A DNA stretch of 64,000 bases from Nocardia alni (GTDB taxonomy: Bacteria > Actinomycetota > Actinomycetes > Mycobacteriales > Mycobacteriaceae), in contig NZ_JAGPOX010000022.1 in the NCBI RefSeq assembly GCF_019038435.1, positions 1-64,000 on the forward strand, read 5' to 3'. Each line of letters begins with the position of its first letter. The first letter of the stretch is position 1. Both the position numbers and the translations under genes were made by a program. Below, one piece after another: positions 41,549-49,583 of the stretch. The notes beneath the pieces are model-generated. The model searched no databases and had not been told where the DNA came from. It was given only the letters and a program-made list of their open reading frames with translations.

Positions 41549-42922
41549 GTGAGCGAAAGCCTGCAGGCGGCGATCGATCGGGTGGGCAACCCGGTCGAAC
41601 TCATGCGTGACCAGGCGCGCCGCGCATTCTCACACGGTTTCGGCTTCGTCCCCGCCGAGTTCACCAACTGGCGGGAGGAGGCGCTGGCGTGGCACACCTC
41701 GTGTGCGCTGATGGATCAGTCGCATCACATGGTCGACCTGTTCGTCCAGGGCCCGGACACCGTGCGGCTGCTCGAGTACCTGGGCGTCAACAGCTTCACC
41801 GGGTTCGGAAACGACAAGGCCAAGCAGTTCGTGGCCGTCAACAACGACGGGTACTACATCGGCGACTGTGTTCTGGTGGGGCTGGGCGACCGGTCGGTCG
41901 ATCTGGTCGGCCGCCGGACGGCGCTGGACTGGGTCGAGTACAACGCGCTGACCGGCGACTGGGACGTGACGGTCGAGCGTGATCCGCAGTCCGTCGAGCG
42001 CGGCGGCCTGCCGCCCAAGCAGTACCGCTACGAGATCCAAGGGCCTGTGACCGCGGCCCTCGTGGAGAAACTGACCGGGGAACCGATGCCCGAGGTCAGG
42101 TTCTTCGGCATGACCGCCTTCACCATCGCCGGCAAGCGGGTGCGGGCCATCCGCCACGGCATGGCCGGCCAGGTGGGGTTCGAATTGTTCGGTCCGTGGG
42201 CGGACGGGCCCGCGGTGCGTGAGGCGATCCTGCGCGCGGGTGCGGAATTCGGGATGAAGCAGGTCGGGTCGGTGGCCTACTCGACGGCGAATCTGGAGTC
42301 GGGTTGGATCCCGGGTCCCATGCCTGCCATTCATACCGGCGAGTCGCTGGCCGGCTATCGCGAGTGGCTCCCCGCGAACAGCGCCGGGTCGCTGGCGGGC
42401 AGCCTGTTCTCCCGGAACGTGGCCGACTACTACGTCACGCCCTACGACCTGGGCTACGGACGGCACGTCAAGTTCGACCACGAGTTCGTGGGCATGGACG
42501 GTCTGCGCGACCGGGCCCGGGAACCGCAGCGGCACAAGGTGACCCTGGTGTGGCATCCCGAGGATGCCGCGCGCCTGTTCTCCTCGCTGTGGACTCCGGG
42601 CCCGACCTACAAGTATTTCTCCCTGCCCAAGGCGCGGTACGGACAGTTCCAGATGGACGAGGTGCTGGTCGGCGACGAGCGGGTCGGCATCTCGATGGAC
42701 TGCGGGTACGTCGTGCGTGACCAGGCCGTGGTGTCGCTCGCGGTCCTCGACGAGGAATTCGCGCGGCCGGGCACGCAGGTGCGCGTCGTCTGGGGCGAGA
42801 ATCCGGTGTCGGACAAGCCGTCCGTGGAGCCGCACGAGCAGGTCGAGATCCGCGCCACCGTCGAGGCCGCCCCGCTGGACAGCTTCGCCCGCACCCGCTA
42901 CCGCGGCGTCTCGCAGTCATGA
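41549..42922 (+). CDS. GcvT-fold O-demethylase/aminomethyltransferase (LigM-like)
   Basis: A 457-residue tetrahydrofolate-dependent methyl transferase. The GcvT fold is seen in ALMDQSHHMVDLFVQGPD, then HVKFDHEFVGMDGLRD and FQMDEVLVGDERVG. Length and C-terminal MDCGYVVRD resemble LigM/DesA aromatic O-demethylases rather than the 365-residue glycine-cleavage T protein. It would pass a methyl group from a methoxylated or similar substrate to THF. Start GTG 41549 is preferred by homology; GTG 41456 has a better ribosome site (GGAAGGA) and is the alternative. The next gene overlaps by ATGA. Confidence 0.82.
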   Translation: MSESLQAAIDRVGNPVELMRDQARRAFSHGFGFVPAEFTNWREEALAWHTSCALMDQSHHMVDLFVQGPDTVRLLEYLGVNSFTGFGNDKAKQFVAVNNDGYYIGDCVLVGLGDRSVDLVGRRTALDWVEYNALTGDWDVTVERDPQSVERGGLPPKQYRYEIQGPVTAALVEKLTGEPMPEVRFFGMTAFTIAGKRVRAIRHGMAGQVGFELFGPWADGPAVREAILRAGAEFGMKQVGSVAYSTANLESGWIPGPMPAIHTGESLAGYREWLPANSAGSLAGSLFSRNVADYYVTPYDLGYGRHVKFDHEFVGMDGLRDRAREPQRHKVTLVWHPEDAARLFSSLWTPGPTYKYFSLPKARYGQFQMDEVLVGDERVGISMDCGYVVRDQAVVSLAVLDEEFARPGTQVRVVWGENPVSDKPSVEPHEQVEIRATVEAAPLDSFARTRYRGVSQS

Positions 42923-43782
42923 GCCCGCGCGAGGCGTCGTTGCTGTCGGATTTCTCCCTGGAGATCACGGGAAAGGACATCGACCGGCTGACCGCGGCCG
43001 CGCCGAACCTCCCGCTGGGTACGCGGGTGCACCTGACCTACCTGGACAGCGAGGATCTGGAGATCCGGGTCAAGGCGGCCGGCGTCTGCGGCGACCTGGG
43101 GCTGGTCCCGGTGCCGCACGTGGCGGCGCGGCGGCTGCGGTCGTCCGGGGAACTCGAGGAGTTCCTGACCTGCCTCGCCGATATCTCCGCCGCCGCCCGG
43201 CTGTTCGTGGTCGGTGGTGATCCGGCCGTCCCGCTCGGGCCGTATCCGGACGCGCTGTCGGTTCTGAGAAGCGCCATGCCGCGACGATTCGGGCTGGTCG
43301 AGGCCGGGATTGCCGGATATCCGGAGGGGCATCCCGATATCGCGACCGACGTGCTGTGGCGTGCGCTGGAGGACAAGGCCGCGCTGCTGAGCGAAACCGG
43401 GCTGGCGGGTTCGGTGGTCACCCAGTTCGGTTTCGACTCGGACGCGGTGCTGGACTGGATCGAGGAGGTCCGCTCGCGCGGGATCGCCCTGCCGGTACGG
43501 GTGGGCGTGCCCGGCCCGGCGGGCATCCGGCGCCTGGTGCGGTACGCGACCCGGTTCGGGGTGGGCACGAGTGCCGGGATCGTGCGCAAGTACGGGTTCT
43601 CGATCACCAACCTCGTGGGCGCCGCGGGGCCCGACCGGTTCCTGCGGGATCTGGCTCGGCGGTGGGAGCCGCGGCGGCACGGCGACGTGCGGATCCACTT
43701 CTACAGTTTTGGCGGGGTGGAGGCCACAGTGGAGTGGATAACGGAGTTCATCGCACGCCGCGGAGGCGAGGACGCCCGGTAG
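42919..43782 (+). CDS. Methylenetetrahydrofolate reductase (MetF-like)
   Basis: A 287-residue TIM-barrel flavoprotein. LFVVGGDPAVPLGPYPDALS is the conserved G-D region, FGLVEAGIAGYPEGHPD (equivalent of VAAYPEGHP) is the MTHFR signature, and VTQFGFDSDAVLDWI follows. The ATG at 42919 overlaps the demethylase stop (ATGA). Paired with a THF demethylase it would oxidise methyl-THF to methylene-THF, recycling the carrier, as MetF does in syringate/vanillate degraders. Confidence 0.87.
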   Translation: MSPREASLLSDFSLEITGKDIDRLTAAAPNLPLGTRVHLTYLDSEDLEIRVKAAGVCGDLGLVPVPHVAARRLRSSGELEEFLTCLADISAAARLFVVGGDPAVPLGPYPDALSVLRSAMPRRFGLVEAGIAGYPEGHPDIATDVLWRALEDKAALLSETGLAGSVVTQFGFDSDAVLDWIEEVRSRGIALPVRVGVPGPAGIRRLVRYATRFGVGTSAGIVRKYGFSITNLVGAAGPDRFLRDLARRWEPRRHGDVRIHFYSFGGVEATVEWITEFIARRGGEDAR

Positions 43783-43805
43783 GCACGATATGTCAACAGA
43801 TTGAT

Positions 43806-43820
43806 CTTTGTAATACAAAG
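43806..43820. promoter_or_regulatory. Palindrome CTTTGT-N3-ACAAAG upstream of ABC operon
   Basis: Perfect 6-3-6 palindrome, the first of two TTGT-N3-ACAA sites in the 196-bp gap before the ABC transporter operon. The core resembles operators of FadR/VanR-type GntR repressors (TTGTNNNACAA), but no such gene is adjacent. Confidence 0.5.
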
Positions 43821-43911
43821 AGTCCGTAGATATTTGAGTCAGGAGTTTTCTTATGCCCCTCTAAGGGGATTTATTGCCTAGGTACGTGTGCGCTGCTATC
43901 GTCTCTCCTTG

Positions 43912-43928
43912 AGATTGTAAGACAATCT
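43912..43928. promoter_or_regulatory. Palindrome AGATTGT-N3-ACAATCT upstream of ABC operon
   Basis: Perfect 7-3-7 palindrome 51 nt before the ATPase start, 106 bp from the related site at 43806. Both share TTGT-N3-ACAA, so the same protein probably binds both, allowing looping or cooperative repression. Confidence 0.55.
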
Positions 43929-43978
43929 AGGGCGGTAGCCTGGTTGTCTTCCTCCTCGAAAGGTCAAAGGAGACTTGG

Positions 43979-44779
43979 ATGACCACACAGGAGCCCGGGC
44001 CACCGGGCGACGCGCTCCGGCTGGACGGCGTCACGCTGGAGTTCGCCGGAAGTCATCGACCCGCCATCAGGGATGTGTCGCTGCGCGTCGCGCGACGAAA
44101 GCTCGTCGCGATCATCGGCCCGAGCGGCTGCGGGAAGAGCACGATCCTCAATCTCGCGGCCGGACTTCTCGCGCCGACCGAGGGGACGGTCTACTTCGAC
44201 GACGAACCGGTCACCGCGCTCAACCCGGCGGCCGCGTACGTCACGCAGCAGGCGAACCTGCTGCCCTGGCTCAGTGTCCGGGCGAATATCGGGCTGGCAC
44301 TGAAGTTCCGCCACGTGCCCAAGGGCGAGCGCGACGACCGGATCAACCACTGGATCAAGGTGGTCGGGCTGACCGGCTTCGAAAACCATTATCCGCGTGA
44401 GCTTTCCGGAGGGATGCAGAAGCGGGCGTCCATCGCGCGGGCGCTGATCTACGACCCGTCGATCGTGCTGATGGACGAGCCCTTCGGCCCGCTGGACGCG
44501 ATCACCCGGCTGCGGCTGCAGCAGGATCTGCTGGATCTGTGGCAGGAGCAGCGCGGCACGCTGATATTCGTCACCCACGACCTCAACGAAGCCATCTACC
44601 TGGCCGACGAGGTCGTGGTGATGTCCCGGGGGCCGGGCACGGTCCGGGAAGTCCTGCAGGTGCCCTTTTCCCGCCCGCGTGATATCGGCTCGCTCGTCGA
44701 ATCGCGGGAATTCGCCGATCTGTACAACGAGTTGTGGGGTCTGTTCAAGGCGGAACTCGACCACAACGAGGCCGCGTGA
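43979..44779 (+). CDS. ABC transporter ATPase (SsuB/TauB/NrtD type)
   Basis: A 266-residue nucleotide-binding subunit. Walker A is GPSGCGKST (47-55), the Q-loop QQANLLPW, the signature ELSGGMQKR, Walker B IVLMDEP and the switch HDLNEAIYLADE. It belongs to the nitrate/sulfonate/taurine group, which imports organic acids and anions. The ATG at 43979 follows AAAGGAG. It energises the permease at 48567 with the lipoprotein at 47489; three non-transport genes are embedded in the operon. Confidence 0.93.
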   Translation: MTTQEPGPPGDALRLDGVTLEFAGSHRPAIRDVSLRVARRKLVAIIGPSGCGKSTILNLAAGLLAPTEGTVYFDDEPVTALNPAAAYVTQQANLLPWLSVRANIGLALKFRHVPKGERDDRINHWIKVVGLTGFENHYPRELSGGMQKRASIARALIYDPSIVLMDEPFGPLDAITRLRLQQDLLDLWQEQRGTLIFVTHDLNEAIYLADEVVVMSRGPGTVREVLQVPFSRPRDIGSLVESREFADLYNELWGLFKAELDHNEAA

Positions 44780-44781
44780 CC

Positions 44782-45738
44782 ATGATCATCGACTCTCACG
44801 GTCGTTTCACGACGGCTCCGCGGGCGCTCGGCAAGTGGCGTGAACGCCAGATCAGGGCCTTCGAGTCCTCCCGGTTCCGGGTGCTGCCCAATGAGTTCAT
44901 CGTGGACGACGACGAGGAGATCGTTGCCGCGATCGAGCGGGGCGGACACGGGCGCGGTATCGATCTGACGCTGCTGTCGCTCGGTCCAGATACGTTCGGC
45001 CATAGCGGTGACGAGATCACGAACCTGCAGTGGGCGGAAGTGAGCAATGAGCTCATTTCCCGTGTGTGCGGCCTGTTTCCGGGCCGGTTCGCTGGCGTGT
45101 GCCGACTTCCGCAGACATCCGGTGACGCGCTCGAGTCATCGATCCGCCGCTCGGCAGAAGAGTTGGAGCGGTGTGTGACGGAGCTGGAATTCGTTGGCTG
45201 CCTGCTGGAGCCAGATCTTTCGGACGGCTCTCGGCAGGCGCCGCCGCCGACCGACGAGGTCTACTACCCGCTCTACGAGAAGATGGTCGAACTCGACGTG
45301 CCCGCAACGGTTCTCGGCGATGACGCAGCGGCTTTGGCGCAGCTGCGCGGGTCCACGCTGTTCGCGGATTTCCCGGCGCTGCGGCTGATCCTGCCGCACG
45401 GCGGCGGAATGCCGTCTCAGGGCCGTCCGCTCGGGGAAGCGTTGCCACGCAACGTCTTCTTCGGAACCGGCGTTCAGGACAAGCGCGAAATGGAACTGCT
45501 CATCGACATCGTTCCCGCCGAGAATGTGCTGCTCGTCTCGGACATGGCCGACACCGGGGGCGCGGACCGCCGGGTTGACGACGCGAAGGCGATCCTCGAC
45601 TCCATCGACTCGATCTCCGACCACGACCGCTCGGCGATCTACGGCGCTAACGCGTTGCGGGTATTCCCGCGCCTGGATCGACTGCCGCGCAACGGGATAG
45701 ACGAGCTCGCACGCACCGCGCACGGACAGGACCTCTGA
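44782..45738 (+). CDS. Amidohydrolase family protein, LigJ-like, altered metal motif
   Basis: A 318-residue TIM-barrel protein similar to 4-oxalomesaconate hydratase/ACMSD-type amidohydrolases: IDSHGRFTTAPRALGKWRER (compare IDxHGHYTTAPKAL), FVGCLLEPDLSDG, PHGGGMP and VLLVSDM. The usual His-x-His reads His6-Gly-Arg8, so one metal ligand is missing; metal-free or altered-metal chemistry, or a different activity, should be considered. It starts 2 nt after the ATPase stop and ends 1 nt before the DUF3500 gene. The context points to decarboxylation or hydration of the imported acid. Confidence 0.78.
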   Translation: MIIDSHGRFTTAPRALGKWRERQIRAFESSRFRVLPNEFIVDDDEEIVAAIERGGHGRGIDLTLLSLGPDTFGHSGDEITNLQWAEVSNELISRVCGLFPGRFAGVCRLPQTSGDALESSIRRSAEELERCVTELEFVGCLLEPDLSDGSRQAPPPTDEVYYPLYEKMVELDVPATVLGDDAAALAQLRGSTLFADFPALRLILPHGGGMPSQGRPLGEALPRNVFFGTGVQDKREMELLIDIVPAENVLLVSDMADTGGADRRVDDAKAILDSIDSISDHDRSAIYGANALRVFPRLDRLPRNGIDELARTAHGQDL

Positions 45739-45739
45739 C

Positions 45740-46909
45740 ATGGGACTACGTAAGAGAGGGAGCCCGCCGACCCGACGGCCCGCGCTGTGGACTCCGGATC
45801 TGCTGGCGAAGATCGAATGGCGTGTGCAGAGCGCGGCCATCCCGTTCCGCGGTCTGTCCACCAAGGGCGGTCTGCGCCGCGGTCTGTATCCGCTGACGAG
45901 TACGGGCGTCGACATCACCGGCATCCGTCGCGCCGCGGTGGACTATCTCGCGGCCCTGAAGCCCGAACAGCTTGCCGAAGCACGGTTTCCGATGCACGAC
46001 GTGTCGTGGCGGCACTGGGGCAACGGCGCTCGGTACTTCCTGCGGCACGGAATCTGCCTGGAGGACCTCGGTGAGCACCAGCGTGAGCTGGCGCTGGATG
46101 TGCTGCGCCGCAGTCTGAGTGACGCCGGATATCAGCAGATGATCGATCTGATGCGGCTCAATCTGACCATCGGGGAGTTGCGCGGCGAGACCGACGAGCT
46201 CAACGAATGGCTGTACTGGTTCAGCGTGTACGGCGAACCGGGGCAGGGGCGGCCGTGGGGCTGGCAGCTCGACGGGCATCACGTGTGCGTCAACTGCGTC
46301 TTCGTCGGCGACCAGATGGTGCTCACACCGAGCTTTCTCGGTGCCGAGCCGGTGGTCGCGGAGGGTGGGAAATTCGCGGGCACCACGGCGTTCCGTGCCG
46401 AGGAAGCGTTGGGGCAACGGCTGTTCGCCGGCCTCGACCCGGCCAGACAGCGCAAGGCGACCATCGCCGAGGGGCTGCCGGAGGACCTGTTCGTCGGCGC
46501 GTTCCGGGACAACTTCGAGCTGAACTACGCGGGCATCCCGTTCGGCGAGCTCACCGAGGACCAGCACGCGATGGCGGTCGACCTGCTCGACCTGTACGTG
46601 GGCCGCGCCAATCCCGGCCACGCGAAGGTACGCCGGGACGAGGTGCTCGCGCACGCCGACGAGACCCACTTCGGGTGGGTCGGCGACGCCGACGGCGTTT
46701 TCTATTACCGCGTGCACAGCCCGGTGATCCTCATCGAGTTCGAGCATCAGGCCGGCGTCATGTACGACAACGACGTGCCCACGCGCCGGCACATCCACAC
46801 GATCGTGCGGACGCCCAACGGAAACGACTACGGCGCGGATCTGCTGCGCCAGCACCACGAGCGCCATCATCACCACCACGGACACGGTGAACCGAGGAGC
46901 GGACGATGA
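45740..46909 (+). CDS. DUF3500 family protein
   Basis: A 389-residue protein. WSVxGEPG-like WFSVYGEPGQGRPWGWQLDG, HHVCVNCVFVGDQMVLTPSF and VYYRVHSPVILIEFEHQ-like FYYRVHSPVILIEFEHQAG are the DUF3500 hallmarks; the biochemical role is unknown, though the family often sits near catabolic genes. A His-rich tail (HHERHHHHHGHG) may bind metal. It lies between the amidohydrolase and a small gene whose ATG overlaps its stop. Confidence 0.78.
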   Translation: MGLRKRGSPPTRRPALWTPDLLAKIEWRVQSAAIPFRGLSTKGGLRRGLYPLTSTGVDITGIRRAAVDYLAALKPEQLAEARFPMHDVSWRHWGNGARYFLRHGICLEDLGEHQRELALDVLRRSLSDAGYQQMIDLMRLNLTIGELRGETDELNEWLYWFSVYGEPGQGRPWGWQLDGHHVCVNCVFVGDQMVLTPSFLGAEPVVAEGGKFAGTTAFRAEEALGQRLFAGLDPARQRKATIAEGLPEDLFVGAFRDNFELNYAGIPFGELTEDQHAMAVDLLDLYVGRANPGHAKVRRDEVLAHADETHFGWVGDADGVFYYRVHSPVILIEFEHQAGVMYDNDVPTRRHIHTIVRTPNGNDYGADLLRQHHERHHHHHGHGEPRSGR

Positions 46910-47466
46910 GGGTCGTACTGAAGCGGGACGATCTCGCCGCCGTGGCGGGGACCGCGATCATCAGGGTGGGCACGGAGTTCGAACGACTCGAGATCACGCC
47001 CGTGGACAAGGCCGCCCGCGACTTCGTCGCCGGCGAGCCCATCGATGTGTGCGAGATTCCCGTGGTGACGTTGCTGCGGGCGATCGCGGCGGGCGAGCCG
47101 GTGGCGCTGCTGCCGGTCACGGCGCTCGGCCGGATCGCCGCCGAGATTCCCGAATCACCGGATGCGGCAGAGGAATTCGGGCCGATAAACCATGTCGTCG
47201 GCGTGCGCGTGACGGCCGCTGCGGAGCATCCGGAGACGGTCCTGGCACTCTACGACGCGCTGAGCGAGGCCGCCGCGGCTACCGGCCCGGCCCCGGCCCC
47301 GGTCGAGGTGAACCCGGTCGGGTTCGCTGCGCTACGCGGGCCGGTGACGGATGCGGCACGCCAGGCATATGAGCACGATCTACTCTCGCGCCCTATCGAA
47401 TTCGACGAACTGATCGAGCGCACGTGCGGGGCGCTCGGCGTTCGGGCGTCGCGGCTCGGCGGCTGA
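46906..47466 (+). CDS. Small hypothetical protein, periplasmic-binding-fold-like
   Basis: A 186-residue protein without signal peptide. FVAGEPIDVCEIPVVTLLRA, AGEPVALLPVTALGR and a C-terminal DLLSRPIEFDELIERTCGAL recall pieces of type II periplasmic binding folds such as 4,5-dihydroxyphthalate decarboxylase, but it is about half the length. The ATG at 46906 overlaps the DUF3500 stop (ATGA), so it is co-translated. Possibly a substrate-binding helper of the operon; function open. Confidence 0.55.
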   Translation: MRVVLKRDDLAAVAGTAIIRVGTEFERLEITPVDKAARDFVAGEPIDVCEIPVVTLLRAIAAGEPVALLPVTALGRIAAEIPESPDAAEEFGPINHVVGVRVTAAAEHPETVLALYDALSEAAAATGPAPAPVEVNPVGFAALRGPVTDAARQAYEHDLLSRPIEFDELIERTCGALGVRASRLGG

Positions 47467-47488
47467 AACACAACGAAAGGCCGGCCTC

Positions 47489-48538
47489 ATGGCCATCATC
47501 GATATGACGAGGCGACGACGTCCGAGATCCAGGATCGTCCGCCTGGGCACCGTGTTTCCCGTGGTGCTCGCACTGTGCTCGGGTCTGCTCGCGGCCTGCG
47601 GTTCCGGCGACGCCGACGGTCTCACGACGGTGACCGTCGGCGTCGCCAACACGATCTTCGACGCGCCGGTGCGAGTGGCCGACGCGAAGGGGTACTTCCG
47701 CGCGGCGGGATTGAAGGTCAAGTTCGTCGACCTGCCCTCGTCGCTCGGCGCCGCCGCGCTGGAATCGGACTCCGTGCAGTTCCTCAACTCCAGTCCGACG
47801 GCGTTCATCAACGCCGTCAACCGGAAAATCCCGCAGCTCGCCGTGCACATGGACGGCGCCGGCTCACCGCTGGGCCTGATCGTCAGCACGAAATTCGCAC
47901 AGGCGCACCACCTCACCGCAGACACCCCGCCCGCGGATGTGGCCAAGGCGTTGCGCGGATCGGTGGGCGGCGCGAGTTCGGCCACCACGAAGGGGCAGGC
48001 GGGAATCTTCCTGCGAGAGTATGGCGTTTCGCCGAACACCATCCGGTACGCGTCGCTGCCGAGCCCGGCGGCCGACAAGGCGGCGCTGAGCAACAACCAG
48101 ATCGACTGGTTCGTCACCTCCGAACCCACTCCACTGGCGGTGCAGGCCGACGGTGACGGGATCGTCGTGGCCGGGCCGGACACGGTGCCCGGGTGGTCGG
48201 TGGCCAATACCGGGTACGGCCAGATCGTCGCGGTGCGGCAGGACTACGCCGGCAAGAACGCCGGGATGGTGCGCCGGTTCGTGCAGGCGGTCCAGCAGGG
48301 CACCGCGTACATCCGCGGGCACGAGGCCGATGTGGTGGGCATCGTGAAGCAGACGTTCTCCGGCCTGGACGATTCGGTCCTGCTGGCGAGCCTGCGGCAG
48401 GTGGACTGGCCCGCGGACGGCGGGATGAGCGCCGACGGGTGGAACACCAGCCTGAAGTTCATCCATTCGACGAACGCCGTCCCCAAGAGCGCCGCGATCC
48501 CGCGAAGCAACTGGACCAACGAGTACCTGCCGCGGTGA
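47489..48538 (+). CDS. ABC transporter substrate-binding lipoprotein (NMT1/SsuA-like)
   Basis: A 349-residue lipoprotein. The N-terminus has RRRRPRSR, a hydrophobic helix and a lipobox LLAAC with Cys37. The mature part opens VTVGVANTIFDAPVRVADAK and GYFRAAGLKVKFVDLP, typical of the NMT1/THI5 binding proteins for sulfonates, nitrate, pyrimidines or aromatic acids. It captures the substrate for the permease encoded next. The GTG/ATG choice is simple: ATG 47489 with AAAGG upstream. Confidence 0.9.
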   Translation: MAIIDMTRRRRPRSRIVRLGTVFPVVLALCSGLLAACGSGDADGLTTVTVGVANTIFDAPVRVADAKGYFRAAGLKVKFVDLPSSLGAAALESDSVQFLNSSPTAFINAVNRKIPQLAVHMDGAGSPLGLIVSTKFAQAHHLTADTPPADVAKALRGSVGGASSATTKGQAGIFLREYGVSPNTIRYASLPSPAADKAALSNNQIDWFVTSEPTPLAVQADGDGIVVAGPDTVPGWSVANTGYGQIVAVRQDYAGKNAGMVRRFVQAVQQGTAYIRGHEADVVGIVKQTFSGLDDSVLLASLRQVDWPADGGMSADGWNTSLKFIHSTNAVPKSAAIPRSNWTNEYLPR

Positions 48539-48566
48539 CGCCGCTACGGATCAAAGGAGAAACGTG

Positions 48567-49424
48567 ATGGTGACAGCGACCGGAAATTCGGTCAGCGTGG
48601 CGGCAGGCGCCGAACCACGACGCCGGATCAGGAAAGGCTGGAGCAACGGGCGGATCGTGGCCGCGCGACTCGGCGTGATCGTGGTCTCGCTCGCCGTCTG
48701 GCAACTGGTCAGCGGGACGCTGATACCCACCTACGCCATCAGCGAACCGACCCAGGTGGCGGTGGCGCTGTGGAAGGTACTGGCGAGTTCGTCGGGGTGG
48801 CTGGACATCTGGACCACCACGATCGAGGTCGCCGTCGGATTCGGCCTCGGCGTCGCGCTCGGCACGGTGCTGGGGCTGGTGCTCGGCACATTCCCGGTCG
48901 CGGGCCGGATTCTGGAACCGTTGATCGCCGCGATCAACGGCATTCCCAAGATCGCGCTCGCCCCGCTGTTCCTGTTGTTCTTCGGCATCGGTGTGTGGTC
49001 GAAGATCACGATCGCCGCGATCGGCGTCGCGTTCGTCGTGTTCTACAACCTCTATCTCGGACTGCGCCAACGGGAACAGCAACTCGTGGAGATCGTGGAG
49101 CTGATGGGCGGCCGCGGATTCCACACGCTGATATACGTGACCATCCCGACGCTCGTGTCACCGTTCTTCGCCGCGCTGAAGGCGGGCGGGCCGCTGGCGA
49201 TCCTCGGCGTCATCGGCGGCGAATTCATCGCCTCCACCCAGGGCGTAGGCCACGAACTGTTCAACGCCGCCATGGCACTGGACGCGCCGAGCGAGTTCGC
49301 GGGCCTGATCGTACTGGTCGTGATGACCCTGCTGCTCAACGGATTACTGACCCAGCTGGACAAGTTCGCACTCGCCCGGCTGGGTCTCACACCGCGGAAG
49401 AAGAAGGTCCGCTCCCGTTCGTGA
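48567..49424 (+). CDS. ABC transporter permease (SsuC-like)
   Basis: A 285-residue membrane protein with about six helices. The EAA loop reads ELMGGRGFHTLIYVTIPTLV, and GGEFIASTQGVGHEL follows, as in SsuC/TauC permeases. AAAGGAG precedes a GTG at 48564 and an ATG at 48567; I prefer the ATG. Last gene of the operon; a convergent PucR gene ends at 49584 with a short gap holding no recognisable gene. Confidence 0.9.
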   Translation: MVTATGNSVSVAAGAEPRRRIRKGWSNGRIVAARLGVIVVSLAVWQLVSGTLIPTYAISEPTQVAVALWKVLASSSGWLDIWTTTIEVAVGFGLGVALGTVLGLVLGTFPVAGRILEPLIAAINGIPKIALAPLFLLFFGIGVWSKITIAAIGVAFVVFYNLYLGLRQREQQLVEIVELMGGRGFHTLIYVTIPTLVSPFFAALKAGGPLAILGVIGGEFIASTQGVGHELFNAAMALDAPSEFAGLIVLVVMTLLLNGLLTQLDKFALARLGLTPRKKKVRSRS

Positions 49425-49583
49425 CCCACGACGACCAGCCTGTGTGGTGAACACGGCCGACACGTCCACGGCTGCGCCGGATGGAGGGTGCGCATCTGCT
49501 GCTCGTCGGCGTAGGGGAGCGCGATCGTGTTGTGGATTTGCCACGCCGACCACGGCCCGGGCGGGCGCAATTAGGACGGCGGG

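Noticed and set aside
42468..43818. Large minus-strand frames over the demethylase/MTHFR genes
   Set aside because: Shadow frames; plus-strand genes have complete motifs and ATGA coupling.
43840..43875. CCCCTCTAAGGGG hairpin as a terminator or riboswitch
   Set aside because: The stem is only about 5 bp and lacks supporting structure.
49425..49583. Possible gene fragment after the ABC permease (minus strand, WQIHNTIALPYADEQQMRTL)
   Set aside because: Protein-like wording but no family, start or length to support an annotation.
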